Assembly (NCBI GenBank): GCA_022432975.1 | Contig: CM039508.1 | Location: forward strand, 28,324,788 to 28,388,787 | Length of the DNA: 64,000 nt | DNA from: Begonia masoniana | Taxonomy: Eukaryota; Streptophyta; Magnoliopsida; Cucurbitales; Begoniaceae | Direction of reading: 5' to 3' | Position numbers and translations under genes: made by a program | Shown here: piece by piece, positions 38,221-49,064 of the stretch | Layout: each line of letters starts with the position of its first letter | Position numbering within the stretch: position 1 is the first letter of the stretch | Notes under the pieces: generated by a model | The model's database searches: none | What the model was told of the DNA's origin: nothing | What the model saw: only the letters and a program-made list of their open reading frames with translations

Positions 38221-39918
38221 CTACGTTTTGAACGTTTTATTTAGAATCGATTTTAATGCGTTTATTTGTGAAACGCTTTAGGTGGAGACGACTTTTCGGA
38301 CGGTGCGCGACTTACTACGGACGCCAAGTAAGTGGGTGCTAGGTTTCCCGCCCTTAAGGCCCTACATCGTGTCAACGCTAGGCTTTTGTGTTTTGATGAT
38401 GATTTTCTGATTGTGGGGTTTAATGAGTCGGGTAGCCTAGGATGTTATTTATTAGTTGTTTGTGAAGTTTGTTGCGAGTAGTGTATGTCCATGTACAATG
38501 TGAATTGTTCGATGATATGTTTTGATGATATGTTATACGTAGATTCCTCATGCATCATGTTTTCTCAAATGTCATATGAAACGTTCCATGTATGATGTAT
38601 GTAAAAGAAAGGTAACGATTAAGTGTGGGTTGGGACAGTATGGCCAGAACAACAAAACCAATGTCACTTCCATGCGATGGACTATGAATACGGCCGAAAG
38701 GACTATGTACACGCACTTGGCCTACTCCCTGGCACATCCCCACCTTAATCCATGTCAACCAAAAGGAAAAGAATAAGAACAAGTAAATGAACATGTTTTA
38801 TGAAAAGAATCATGCATTCATGCATATGTCATGTATAGTACATTCCCTTACTAAGCATTAGGCTTAATGTTTATGTTGTATGATGTAGGTGACAGGTGAG
38901 AGTTCTCTCGATGGCAAGGAGTAGGTGGTCGACGGATGGTGCTCGTGGCGACGGGGTGTGTTTTGGCAAGGTTTGGTGACGGTGGGTGTGCTCCGAGCTA
39001 TTTTGGGATAATCAATGTAAGCTTGTTTTGATGTTAAAGATGTGAGGGATTTTAGGATATGTGGGGAAGTTTGATATTTTGGGAATTGTATAGTGAATGT
39101 AGGTTCGAAGTAGTGCTATTTGAATGATTTGATAACGTATGTCTTTGGTGATGTTTTAAGGAAATTTCATGTTTACATTCGATGTTATTTGAGGATTTGG
39201 TTGGGTTTTGTTTGATGATTTTTAGGTGATTTAAACTTTACGGATATGTTCGGTTTTAGAGCGATCCACACGGTTCGTTTTCTTGAGTTTTCTGAAATTG
39301 TAGGTTATATTAGTGTCGTGTTTTGGATGATCAATGAATGAGTGTTTTGTTTTAGTATAAGAAAATTTATGTTGAGAAGTGTAGGGATTATGTTGGTAAG
39401 TATTGAAGAAACAAGAAGAAAGAAAGGGGGAGGAGAAAGCTGTGCTCTCTGGAGAAGTTCCAGAGAGCATGGCGATTGATCACCTCTTGGAGGTGATTAA
39501 TCGCCTCTCCCTTCCTGGAAATCGCTGGAGAGGCGATTGCTGGTCGCCGCTCTCTGGAGAAATCCAGAGAGCGTGGCGACTGGTCGCCTGTTGCAATCGC
39601 CGAAGGGCGATCAGTCGCCCCTTTTTTGGCGACTGATCGCCATAGCATGATAGTTTTTATTTTAAGTTTTACTTTAATTAGTTAATAGTTTTAATTGATT
39701 TAATTGTTTTAAGTTTTAATTGTATTAGTATTTGTTTTAAACGATTTACTAAACGAACTTCGATTTCAATTTCGATTGAGATTTCGCCTTAAGTACAGTT
39801 AAAGTTAAAAGTGCAAAAAAAAAAAGAAAAAGAAATAAAGGGGAATTTCTATGGGGGTTAAGTTAGGAGTAGGTTACGGTTAGGCAGTGACGGCCCTAAC
39901 CGGGTTTGGGTCGTCACA
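38221..39918 (+). repeat. Gypsy LTR, 3' portion, left end lost in the gap
   Basis: Plus-sense LTR sequence with the family's block order: a splice-donor-like AAGTAAGT (38326-38333), GATGTAGGTGACAGGTGAG near 38880, a GATCCACACGGTTCG-type block near 39265, a palindrome module (39443-39643), and the terminus GGGTCGTCACA (39918). The next bases, TATGGAGCC, look like the usual TATGGTATCAGAGCC with an internal deletion, i.e. a damaged primer site. Confidence 0.65.
39443..39643. repeat. Palindromic module in the LTR at 38-39.9 kb
   Basis: Clustered inverted repeats: GCTCTCTGGA...TCCAGAGAGC (39444-39468, again near 39551-39573), and several built from GGCGATTGATC, GGTGATTAATCGCC and GGCGACTGATCGCC. 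The type and distance to the LTR end (about 275-475 bp) match the module in LTR A, but the sequence is different. Confidence 0.85.
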
Positions 39919-39929
39919 TATGGAGCCTT

Positions 39930-40931
39930 AGATTTCGGTTTTTGGAGATTTAAAATGATTAGGTTCGTTTAGGGTTTTGCTAAAAATGTCGATTTGAGTT
40001 TGAAATCGATAGGGTTACTGTATTTATGAATATAATGGACATATTGGGCGTATTGGACGAAGATTGATCGATTCGTTGTGGAATATTAGGGTTTGATGAA
40101 TTTTCGTGATTTTGAAAAACTCAGTTAATGAGGGTTTTGTGGTGTCGAGCGTGGATTGCTCGATAAAAAAAATACCTCAATGAGCTAAATTAAAGTTTTA
40201 GGAAATTTCTTTAGTTAAGGGTTTGTTAATTTGGACGTTTAACGGTTTAAACTCGTTTTAACGACAAATGTTTTGAATTTGCCTTAGGTGAACAACGCTC
40301 ATGGATGGAGCTTGAATTTCAACGGACGCGAGGTAAGTTCTCGTGACTTACTATGTCCGATTGGCCTACACCGTACATCGAAGTCGTATTGAGGAAATCT
40401 TGGAGCTTGTTGTTTAATTGCTTTGGTTGGGGTAGCTAGGATTAGTTGTTTACATAGGTTATGCTTTTATCGTCTTAATGGTATATATGTTGTATGTTTA
40501 CTTTACGCATTTTAATTGTTCATGCATCACGTCTTTTAAAATAGCATGAAAACGGATTTCTGCACGTGATTAAGAAAAACTTGAAATGAACTAATGAAAA
40601 CTAATGTATATAATCTGGTCACGACAGCGTGGGGTTCAGACATGGCTGTTTACGGATGGAACCATGTTTTCCCCCCGGTAGATGGAAAGGGCTATCCAAC
40701 TGCCGGACGTGCCCTCTCCATCTAGTGAGAGCTGGCTCCGGTGACATTATGTTATGCCACGAAATGATTAAAATGTTTGTATGGTTTACGAAACTTATAT
40801 GCACAGCATGCATCTGCATTTACGAAACTTGTTGAGCCTTTAGCTCATAGTTGTCTATATGGTGTAGGTGATCTAGATACAGGTGAGGACGAGATCCCTC
40901 CACCCGAGGAATGATCAGTTGAAGAAAGATG
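39930..40931 (+). repeat. Gypsy LTR middle portion, cut by the copia LTR
   Basis: It is similar to the central part of LTR A and to 50170-51290: GTATTGGACGAAGAT, TTTAGGAAATT, AGGTGAACAACGCTC, AGGTAAGT (40331-40338) and GTGTAGGTGA....ACAGGTGAGGA. It ends at GAAGAAAGATG, where the copia LTR begins. The remainder of this LTR is missing beyond the copia element. Confidence 0.7.
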
Positions 40932-42226
40932 TGTAGGATCAAGATTGTCTAAGAGGGGGGTGAATTAGACCTCTTTCAAAAATATTAACCTAACAGCAAA
41001 TTTTTTTCTTAAACTAATCACCAAGCAAACACAATAATACAAATAACAGAGAGAGAGAGAAAAATAAACACAAGATTTTTTACGTGGTTCGGCCAAACCT
41101 TGCCTACATCCACGCTTCAAGGTTCACCCCTTGAAGATCCTTAACCTTCTCCTCAGTGAGAAAAATAGATCAGAATTACGGGCTCCGATCAACTGCCTTT
41201 ACAATTCAGGATTGAACTTCACGGGCGTCAATCCACTGCCTTATACAGATAGTTGAGTTCGTAAATTGTAAGCTCAGACTAAACTCTCACAAGGGTTAAA
41301 TCTCAAGTTAAAAACGAGAGGTGTAGAAGAAATACAGAGTATGAATGATTTTGCAGATTAGGGCTCAAGAGTAAAATTCGCAAAAGTTGTTCCATCGTGC
41401 TCTAACCTTGGCTTAAATACTCTGTAAGTTAATCGGCTCTTGACTTCAATGCTTCTCATCCAATAATGGAAACTTTGTTACCGTTGGAGCAGCTTTCGTA
41501 CAATTTTAGGTAGCCGTTGCCGTCTGTAGTTGTAAATTGTCGTTGCCATTAATGTTCTGTAGTTAAGACTGAAAACGACGTCACTGTAGCTTCGCGCTAA
41601 TTTTGAATTCTGGTGGAAGACAATGTTGTTTTTGGTCTTGAACCGCCATCGGTGGATGCAACTTCAAAAATGTTGAACCGGCATAGGATGATGAGTCTTT
41701 AAAATGCTGAAATGGTGTCGGATGATGAATCTATAACATGTTGAACTGGCATAGGATGATGAAAGCTTTAGACGTCTTCCGGCTTTGTCGTCTAGCGAGC
41801 GGTGGAGTTCTTCTTCGAAGTCATCCGCCTTGTCGTTTAGCGAGCGATGGAGTTCTTCTTCGAAGTCATCCGCCTTGTCGTTTAGCGACCAGTGGACTTC
41901 TTCATTTCACTCATCCGCCTTTGTCGTTTAGTGAGCGTAGAATGTCTTCTTGAAGTCTTCTTTGAATCTCATCCGGCTTTGTCGTTTAGTGACCGGTGGA
42001 CTTAGGCATTTTTAGACAGATTCCACACCGGTTATTCTATTTAGTCCTGTACACTCAATCATATGCATTAGATAACTAAAATACCATTTTTCAAGGGCAT
42101 TTCCAATTGATTAAAATTCTTGCATAAATCATTGTTCTCATTTAATAAACATAATCAAATTATATATTTAACAGACAAATACATCATCAAAAACTTAGTT
42201 AGACTTAAACACTAATTAAGTCAACA
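40932..42226 (-). repeat. 3' LTR of the SIRE-type copia element
   Basis: In minus sense it starts TGTTGACTTAATTAG right after the polypurine tract and ends GATCCTACA at 40932; 1295 bp. It contains about four and a half copies of a 46-bp tandem repeat (41780-42000) with the core TTGTCGTTTAGCGA. The predicted target-site copy on this side is AGATG (40927-40931). The 5' LTR is missing. Confidence 0.8.
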
Positions 42227-42240
42227 ATCTCCCCCTTTTT
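42227..42240 (-). other. Polypurine tract of the copia element
   Basis: The minus strand reads AAAAAGGGGGAGATTG immediately before the LTR, the plus-strand priming site typical of SIRE/Maximus copia elements. Confidence 0.85.
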
Positions 42241-42600
42241 GATGATGACAACCTATAAATTTGATTAAGTATAACTCTCCCCCATAATCCTAGCTCCCCC
42301 ATAGCAAAAGCATATAATCCAGAAACAGACACGGAGCATACCAGATTTTCAAAAACATACAGATATATAGATTTCCAAAATATGCATACACAAATCATAG
42401 TAACTAATTCCACATGCATATCCATCATCAATCCATCATCAATCAAATATATTCTCCCCCATTGACATTATAAAAAACAAACAGAGAGAATCAGCAGAAG
42501 CATTGCATTCAACAAAAGAGTATCAATAAGTAAAGGGCAGAGTATTCAACAGTAGATTACCAGTACAGATGAAGAAAAAAAAAATTGTAAAAAAAAATTC

Positions 42601-44738
42601 CTATTTACAGGAATCTAAGAATTTCTTCCAAAATGCATTGATGATCCACGAGTCCACTTCAAGGTGCGGGGAGAAGTAAGCATCCACGAGGGCTTGAAGG
42701 GAGTCAAGATCATTAGGAAGTGGTGCTTGATAGACTACCAGATCCAGACATGGAGGAGGACATGGAGATGTGTCTGGAGAGACTACCAAGTCCATACATG
42801 AAAGGTGGTCCAGTTGAGGAGCAGAGGATGAGGGCGCGATAGAGGGGCCAGCAGAAGAAACTTCCATAGGACTGGCTGGCTCAGGTGAAGATTCACGAAC
42901 AGGAAGAGCAACAGGAATAGAGAAATGGAGTTCTGCCTCCTGAAGAGCTAAAGGTGTTAAACGAACAGAGTCTTCAAGAACCTCAGACCGGCAAAGTGGA
43001 AGTATGAGGTCTTCTGAACAAGCCTCCGGGAAGGAATGAGGGCTAGATGGTCCCGGCAAAAAGGCATCAAATTGAGACTTGAGCGATTGATGATTCAGGG
43101 CTGCAATTTCCTTATGTCTGTCCATTTTCTTAGACAGCAGAGCAAGTCCTGTATCCAACGCGATGCCCATGTCCAATTTGATCTGGCTCAGTTGTTTATC
43201 CATTTGCTCCTGAACAAAAGTGATGGCAGTACCTAAGCTGGCTATGCTGGACTGCAAGGCATTAAACTGATCCTCACTGATGAAAAATCTCCGCTTATAG
43301 GTTTGAGGAGTTGCAGGAGGAACTGAGGGGATTGGTGAAGAGAATTGGATGGGTGGAGTTGGTAGAGCTAGTGGAGCAGGTTGGACAGGAGAGGGAATGG
43401 GTAGGGTATGTGGTGGTTCAACTGATGGAGAAAGTTGGACTGGGGAAGAAGGTTGGACTGGTGAAGGCAGAGAGGGCAACAGCTGTGTTGGTGGAGGGGA
43501 AGAGGGTTCCTCTGGAATTAGAGGGGACATAGAAGGTAAAGTGGAATAAGCCACTGATGTAGGAGGTGAACGAGGAGGAGGAGGGGAGAGATGAGGAAGG
43601 CTAGGAAAAAGAGGGGCAGACATTGCCTCAAAGGGATGAGCTAGATAGGAGGAAGCATGTGGTCTTGGCATTGGTGGAGGAAAGTGGAAGCGTGAGACCA
43701 GAGAATGAGGAGGGGAAATATCAAAGGCAGGGATCTCTGAGTCACCACCTCCTTCTTGCATCGAGGACTCTGTATCCAAAGGCAATTTCCTTTTGCCTTT
43801 TCTGACAACTGCTACCGTTGCAGCCCTCTGCTTGGACTGATCCAATACAAACTTCCCTTGACGTGTTCTCTTAATTCCCATCCTGGACAAGGTGGATTTA
43901 GAATAATAACTGGATGGTTTGAGACAGGAAGGATCCTCATCCTCTTGAAATTCAACCTCAAATTTCTGAAAGATCTTCATAAGAAGGAGGTTATAGGGAA
44001 AAAGATGTAGGCCCTGAAGAAACACTCTGAATCATCCTTCTCAGAATAATATATCTTATATCAACCGGGGTCTTTTGATAGAGGGCAAAAAGAATAACAA
44101 ATTTCATGCAGCTAATATCATCATAATGACCACCCTTAGGAATGACATTATAACATATCATCTGATGGAGAAGACGAGCTCTAATAGATAAATGTCTGCT
44201 CTTTAAGGAATTGGAAATATTGTGTGGGTCTAGAGCAATCTCTTTCAAAAATTGTTCATCATCAGGAGTTCTAAGAAAAGGGGGTTCTTGCCCAGTTGAA
44301 AAAATTTTGGGATGTTGATCGAGATGAGGACTCCCCAGTAGCTCATTGATGGATTGGGAAGTTAGAACTATGCGTTTTCCATACACATAGCTCGAAATGA
44401 TTGATTGGTCAGAAGGATAACTAAGATTGGCATAGAACATCCTAATGGCAGTAGGGTAAAAAAAAGATTCAACTTCAAACAACCCTATTAATCCAATGTC
44501 AGTCAAGGGTGCTACTATGTTTAAGGCAACTAACTCATCTGGAACAATACCACGACTTGGAATCAATTTCTTATCCTTAAAGTCGTCGTGATACCTGACT
44601 TCAGCGGGCCTCATTGAGGAAATAGAGCGACGGCCAACTATTCGCTCGAGGAATCACTTGTGGTGGACGAGCAGTGGTTTTGGCTTTCTTTTTCGCTGGT
44701 TCAGCAATAGCTCGAGATGAAGAACCCAGATAATCCAT
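42601..44738 (-). pseudogene. Envelope-position ORF of the SIRE-type copia element, frameshifted
   Basis: Between pol and the 3' LTR lies an extra gene of about 700 codons in three pieces. It starts at an ATG at 44738 with a basic N-terminus (AKKKAKTTARP) that leaves frame near 44610. The second piece (44614-43991) has a conserved segment of the plant retroelement type (IGLFEVESFFYPTAIRMFYA ... ININELLG-like ... PVDIRYIILRRM). The third (44025-42601, 474 codons) has a long Pro/Ser-rich region (about residues 100-240), a predicted coiled coil (about 255-335) and an acidic tail. SIRE elements carry an env-like gene here with a proline-rich part and coiled coil, which fits. I saw no clear signal peptide or membrane segment, so calling it an envelope is by position and layout only. 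Two frameshifts (near 44610 and 44010) break it. Confidence 0.7.
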
Positions 44739-45046
44739 TGGAAAGGTTCTGCGAAGAAAACCTAGAGTGAAAGGGTTGAAGACAGAGTTTTTTTTTTTTT
44801 TTTTTTGAAAGAGCGCGAAAGATGAAGCGTTTCTGAGAAGTAACTAAGTTTAAAAGAATAGAACCACGCCCGACATGATGAAGTCGCACGTGTAACAACG
44901 ATATCACCCGATGGGTGACACGTGTCAGCAGAAAAGAAAATGCATTTTCCGGTGCATAGACATCATCCGGTTAATGAAGAAAACATCATCCGGTTATATA
45001 TAAACCTGACCACTCTCTCACAGGAAAGATTTCCAACAGAAGAAAC
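44739..45046 (-). other. Spacer between copia pol and the env-position ORF
   Basis: Non-coding in minus sense apart from the last codons of pol. It includes a T run near 44790-44806 and a repeated CATCATCCGGTTA-type word near 44950-44990. It may hold the signal for expression of the downstream ORF, but nothing definite is visible. Confidence 0.4.
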
Positions 45047-45574
45047 TTAGATTTTCTCAAACCGAATGAGACCTAACCTTATTCTTATATTATTGAAGGT
45101 CTTTTCATCCAACGGTTTTGTAAAGATGTCGGTCAATTGATCTATAGAATTTACAAACTCTAAGGATATATCACCTCTTTGAACATGATCACGGATGAAG
45201 TGATATCTGACATATATATGCTTAGTTCTAGAGTGCTGAATAGGATTTTTAGAAATGTTAATTGCACTGGTGTTGTCACACCGAATAGGAATCCTATCAT
45301 AGAACAGATTATAGTCTTCTAGAGTTTGTTTCATCCAAAGCATTTGTGCACAGCAACTGCCAGCAGCAATATATTCACTCTCAGCAGTTGATAATGCAAC
45401 ATATTTCTGTTTCTTAGAATACCAGGAGACTAAAGATTCACCTAAGAACTGACAGGTGCCACTAGTGCTTTTTCTATCAACTAGACTACCTGCATAATTA
45501 GAATCTGAATATCCAATCAAATTAAAAGAAGTGCCATTTGGATACCATAATCCTAAATCATAAGTCCCATTCAA
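45047..45574 (-). pseudogene. Copia RNase H domain, separated from RT by a frameshift
   Basis: A 175-codon frame carries the complete Ty1/copia RNase H: GYSDSNYAGSLVDRKSTSGT, ALSTAESEYIAAGSC, IRCDNTSAINISKNPIQHSR, TKHIYVRYHF and EFVNSIDQLTDIFTKPL. Homology starts a few residues upstream of the first Met. The pol frame ends at a TGA after TVKRIS, and the RNase H frame resumes at once, so a single-base change separates them. Confidence 0.88.
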
Positions 45575-48144
45575 ATATTTGAAATTCTCTTTACAGTAGT
45601 TAAATGAGACTCCTTAGGGGCAGCTTGAAATCTAGCACATAAACAAACACTGAAAATAATATCTGGCCTACTTGCAGTCAGATATAACAATGATCCAATC
45701 ATACCACGATATTTCTTTATGTCCACATTTATTCCATTTTCATCTTTGTCCAATTTAGTTGTGGTACTCATGGGAGTCTTAGAAGACTTAGAGGATTCTA
45801 ATCCAAATTTCTTAAGTAGTTCCTTGATGTATTTTTTTTGACAGAAGAAAATTCCATCAGGAGATTGACTAATCTGAAATCCTAAGAAGAACTTTAACTC
45901 CCCCATCATACTCATCTCAAATTCACTTTGCATGAGAGAGGAAAATTCATTACACATGTTGACATTAGTTGATCCAAAAATAATGTCATCGACATAAATT
46001 TGAACTAACAAAATATCCTTATCCTTTTGCATGGTAAATATAGTTGAGTCGGTGTTACCCTTTTTGAAATTCATTTCCTCAAGGAAGTTCCTCAACCTAT
46101 CATACCAAGCTCTAGGAGCTTGTTTAAGACCATAGAGAGCTTTCCTTAATTTATAGACATAGTCAGGTTTGTCAAAAGCTTCAAAACCTAAAGGTTGCTC
46201 AACATAAACTTCTTCTGTAATATAACCATTTAAGAATGCACTCTTTACATCCATTTGAAAGAGTGTGAAGTTGAGCATCCTAATTGACTCTAAAATAGCT
46301 ATAGGGGCAAAAGATTCCTCAAAGTCAATACCCTCTTCTTGAGAGTATCCCTTAGCAACTAGTCTAAACTTGTTTCTCACAAAAATCTCATTTTCATCCA
46401 ATTTATTCTTATAAACCCATTTGGTTCCTATAATGGGATGATCCTTAGGCCGTGGAACAAGTTCCCATACCTTGCTCCTTTCAAATTGATTTAGCTCCTC
46501 TTGCATAGCTAAAATCCAATTCTCATCATTCTCGGCCTCTTCAAACTTCTTAGGCTCTACTTGAGAGATAAATGCCACATTGGCACAGAGATTCCTAAGA
46601 GAAGATCTAGTCTTAACTCCTAGAGAAGGATCACCTAAGACTTCATCTATTGGATGGTTTCTTATATACTTCCAATCTCGTGGAAGAGCAGGATTTTCAT
46701 CCTTGACAAGAACAATATCTAGGGAAGTAAAAGAATGGTCTAAAGGTTTTTCTACTTGATGAGGATCACTAGGATTTTCTAAAGAAAGAGAATCCAGTTG
46801 ATTATCCAAAGTATCATCCTCATCCACATTGATTGTGGGCTGAGGGGACTCATCAAAGTTGACATGTACTGATTCTTCTACCACTAGAGTTCTCCTATTG
46901 AATACTATATATGCTTTACTGGAAAGAGAATAACCAAGAAAAATTCCAAGATCAGATTTGGAATCGAATTTTCCTAAATTATCCTTAGTGTTGAGAATAA
47001 AGCATTTACTACCAAAGTCTCTAAAATACTTAATAGATAGAGTTTTTCCATGCCAAAGCTCATATGGAGTTTTCTCAAGAATAGGTCTTATAGAGACCCG
47101 ATTTAGCACATAACAAGCAGTAGCAACAGCTTCAGCCCAGAAATACTTAGGAAGGGAATTTTCATTCAACATGGTTCGGGCAAGCTCTTGGAGAGACCTA
47201 TTCTTCCTCTCAACAATACCATTTTGCTGAGGGGTTCTAGGAGAGGAGAAATTGTGCTCAATTCCATACTTGAGACACAAGAGTTCAAATCTCTCATTTT
47301 CAAATTCTCCACCATGATCACTACGAATAGCAACAATGGTGAGCTCTTTTTCATTTTGAACTCTTTTCCTAAAGCTAGAAAAGGTATCAAAAGTCTCATT
47401 CTTAGACTTCAGAAAGAAAACCCAAGTGAATCTAGAGAAGTCATCAACGATGACATAAGCATAGAATTTTCCACCTAGACTAGCTATATTGGAAGGACCG
47501 AAGAGGTCCATGTGAAGAAGTTGGAGAGGCTTGGAGGATGTAATTGCATTCTTCGAAGCAAAAGAGCTTTTAGTCTGCTTACCCATTTGGCAGACTTCAC
47601 AGACCTTATCCTTCTCAAATGATATCTTAGGGATTCCTCTAACTAAATTCTCCCTAGTAATCTTAGCTAAGGTATCCATCCCTACATGTCCTAATCTCCT
47701 ATGCCAGATCCAAGAATCATGGAAAGAATTAACAGCAAAACATTTTTCATCAATATGCTCAACAACATCCATGTCAATAACATAAATATTTTCTTTCCTA
47801 TAGCCAGTGAACAGAGTTTTGTCATTAGATGCATCATTAATTATACAAGAGTTTGATTTGAAAATCACCTCATAACTTTTATCACATAACTGGCTAATAC
47901 TAAGCAGATTATGCTTTAATCCCTCAACTAACAGCACATTTGCAATAGTAGGATTAAAACTATTACCTATATTGCGGATGCCAACAATTTTGCCCTTTTG
48001 GTTTCCACCAAAAGTGACACTTCCTTTCTTTTTGTTAACAGCAGCAAACATGGTTGAGTCTCCTGTCATATGCCTCGAGCATCCACTGTCGAGGTACCAC
48101 TGGTTCTTTCCAGGAGAGCACTCAACCTGCAAAACAGTAATCAA
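45571..48144 (-). CDS. Copia pol: protease, integrase, reverse transcriptase (SIRE-type)
   Basis: An 857-codon frame in standard Ty1/copia order. Protease: [14 protein letters not shown] near residue 19. Integrase: zinc motif HRRLGHVGM...CEVCQMGKQ (about 150-190), then the core with [14 protein letters not shown] and [10 protein letters not shown] (DD35E set present). Reverse transcriptase: [10 protein letters not shown] and [10 protein letters not shown]. The frame overlaps the gag stop and has no ATG at its start (TTG at 48144), so expression would need frameshifting or splicing; a TTTTGCAG acceptor-like sequence lies at the junction. About eight residues usually found between ESIRML and LFQMDV appear to be deleted. 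RNase H follows in another frame. Recently active but now defective. Confidence 0.9.
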   Translation of the reverse strand: MITVLQVECSPGKNQWYLDSGCSRHMTGDSTMFAAVNKKKGSVTFGGNQKGKIVGIRNIGNSFNPTIANVLLVEGLKHNLLSISQLCDKSYEVIFKSNSCIINDASNDKTLFTGYRKENIYVIDMDVVEHIDEKCFAVNSFHDSWIWHRRLGHVGMDTLAKITRENLVRGIPKISFEKDKVCEVCQMGKQTKSSFASKNAITSSKPLQLLHMDLFGPSNIASLGGKFYAYVIVDDFSRFTWVFFLKSKNETFDTFSSFRKRVQNEKELTIVAIRSDHGGEFENERFELLCLKYGIEHNFSSPRTPQQNGIVERKNRSLQELARTMLNENSLPKYFWAEAVATACYVLNRVSIRPILEKTPYELWHGKTLSIKYFRDFGSKCFILNTKDNLGKFDSKSDLGIFLGYSLSSKAYIVFNRRTLVVEESVHVNFDESPQPTINVDEDDTLDNQLDSLSLENPSDPHQVEKPLDHSFTSLDIVLVKDENPALPRDWKYIRNHPIDEVLGDPSLGVKTRSSLRNLCANVAFISQVEPKKFEEAENDENWILAMQEELNQFERSKVWELVPRPKDHPIIGTKWVYKNKLDENEIFVRNKFRLVAKGYSQEEGIDFEESFAPIAILESIRMLNFTLFQMDVKSAFLNGYITEEVYVEQPLGFEAFDKPDYVYKLRKALYGLKQAPRAWYDRLRNFLEEMNFKKGNTDSTIFTMQKDKDILLVQIYVDDIIFGSTNVNMCNEFSSLMQSEFEMSMMGELKFFLGFQISQSPDGIFFCQKKYIKELLKKFGLESSKSSKTPMSTTTKLDKDENGINVDIKKYRGMIGSLLYLTASRPDIIFSVCLCARFQAAPKESHLTTVKRISNI

Positions 48145-49052
48145 TTGGTCTTCTTAGGTACCCAAATCTTTTGGGTACTAGTGTTAGGTCTGGTTCCCTT
48201 AGGAATCCATTGAAGTTTATCACCTGACTTCTTACTTAATTTTAAAGGACAATCAAATGGCTTATGTCCTATCTCATTACATGCATGGCAGGTAGAAGAT
48301 TTAATAAAGAAATTCTTAAAAACTTTCTTTTTATTAGGCTTGTCATAACCTAATCCTTTTCTGTCAAAATTAGCTCTCTGACTTCCTAATAACATCTTAA
48401 ATAACTTGGTACCATTAGTAAATTTCAGAATAATATTATTCAAATCTTTGTTTTTACTCTTAAGCTCATCAATCTCCTTGACATGCAAATTACACTTCTT
48501 AGCATGCATTTCTACCATATTTGCATTTTCCTTTTTCAACATGTTATACTTAGACTTAAGTATGCCAAATTGTTTAACCAAATCGTTAAAAGCATCAACC
48601 ATATCACCATCATCTTCATCGGATTCACTATCATTAGAGGAATGACTGACCTTATCTTCGTGTGCCATGAAGCACAGATTGGCTACTTCCTCATCTTCTG
48701 AAGAAGAAGTGTCGCCTTTGCTGTCATCCCAAGTAGCCTTCTTTTTAAATTTCTTGGGATATTTCTTGGCCTGTGGACAATCTGCCTTCATGTGGCCAGG
48801 CTTTCCACACCCAAAGTAAGTGATTTCCTTCTCCTTGTGAGATTTCTCACCATTTGGAAATCTCCTTCCTTGCATTATTTTTCTTTGGAGGAATTTGCTG
48901 AACCTCCTTGTAATGAGGGCGATATCCTCATCATCATCATCATCTTCTTCTTCTTCAGATACTTCTTGTTTACTGGAAGAGGCTTTCATAGCAATATCCT
49001 TTCTTTTTGTAACAACTTTCTCCTTGAGGTCTTCCTTCTCGTTTGACCTCAT
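48141..49052 (-). pseudogene. Copia gag, C-terminal 300 residues, truncated at the 5' side
   Basis: A 303-codon frame of SIRE-type Gag: an acidic region (EEEDDDDDEDIALI), a first zinc knuckle YFGCGKPGHMKADC in which the first Cys has become Tyr, a heptad-like segment (FGILKSKYNMLKKENANMVE) and a second intact knuckle CHACNEIGHKPFDC. It ends WVPKKTN at a TGA overlapping pol. The Gag N-terminus, leader and 5' LTR are missing because the gypsy LTR at 49065 begins 12 bases beyond the first Met of the frame. Confidence 0.85.
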
Positions 49053-49064
49053 TGTGATCTCATG

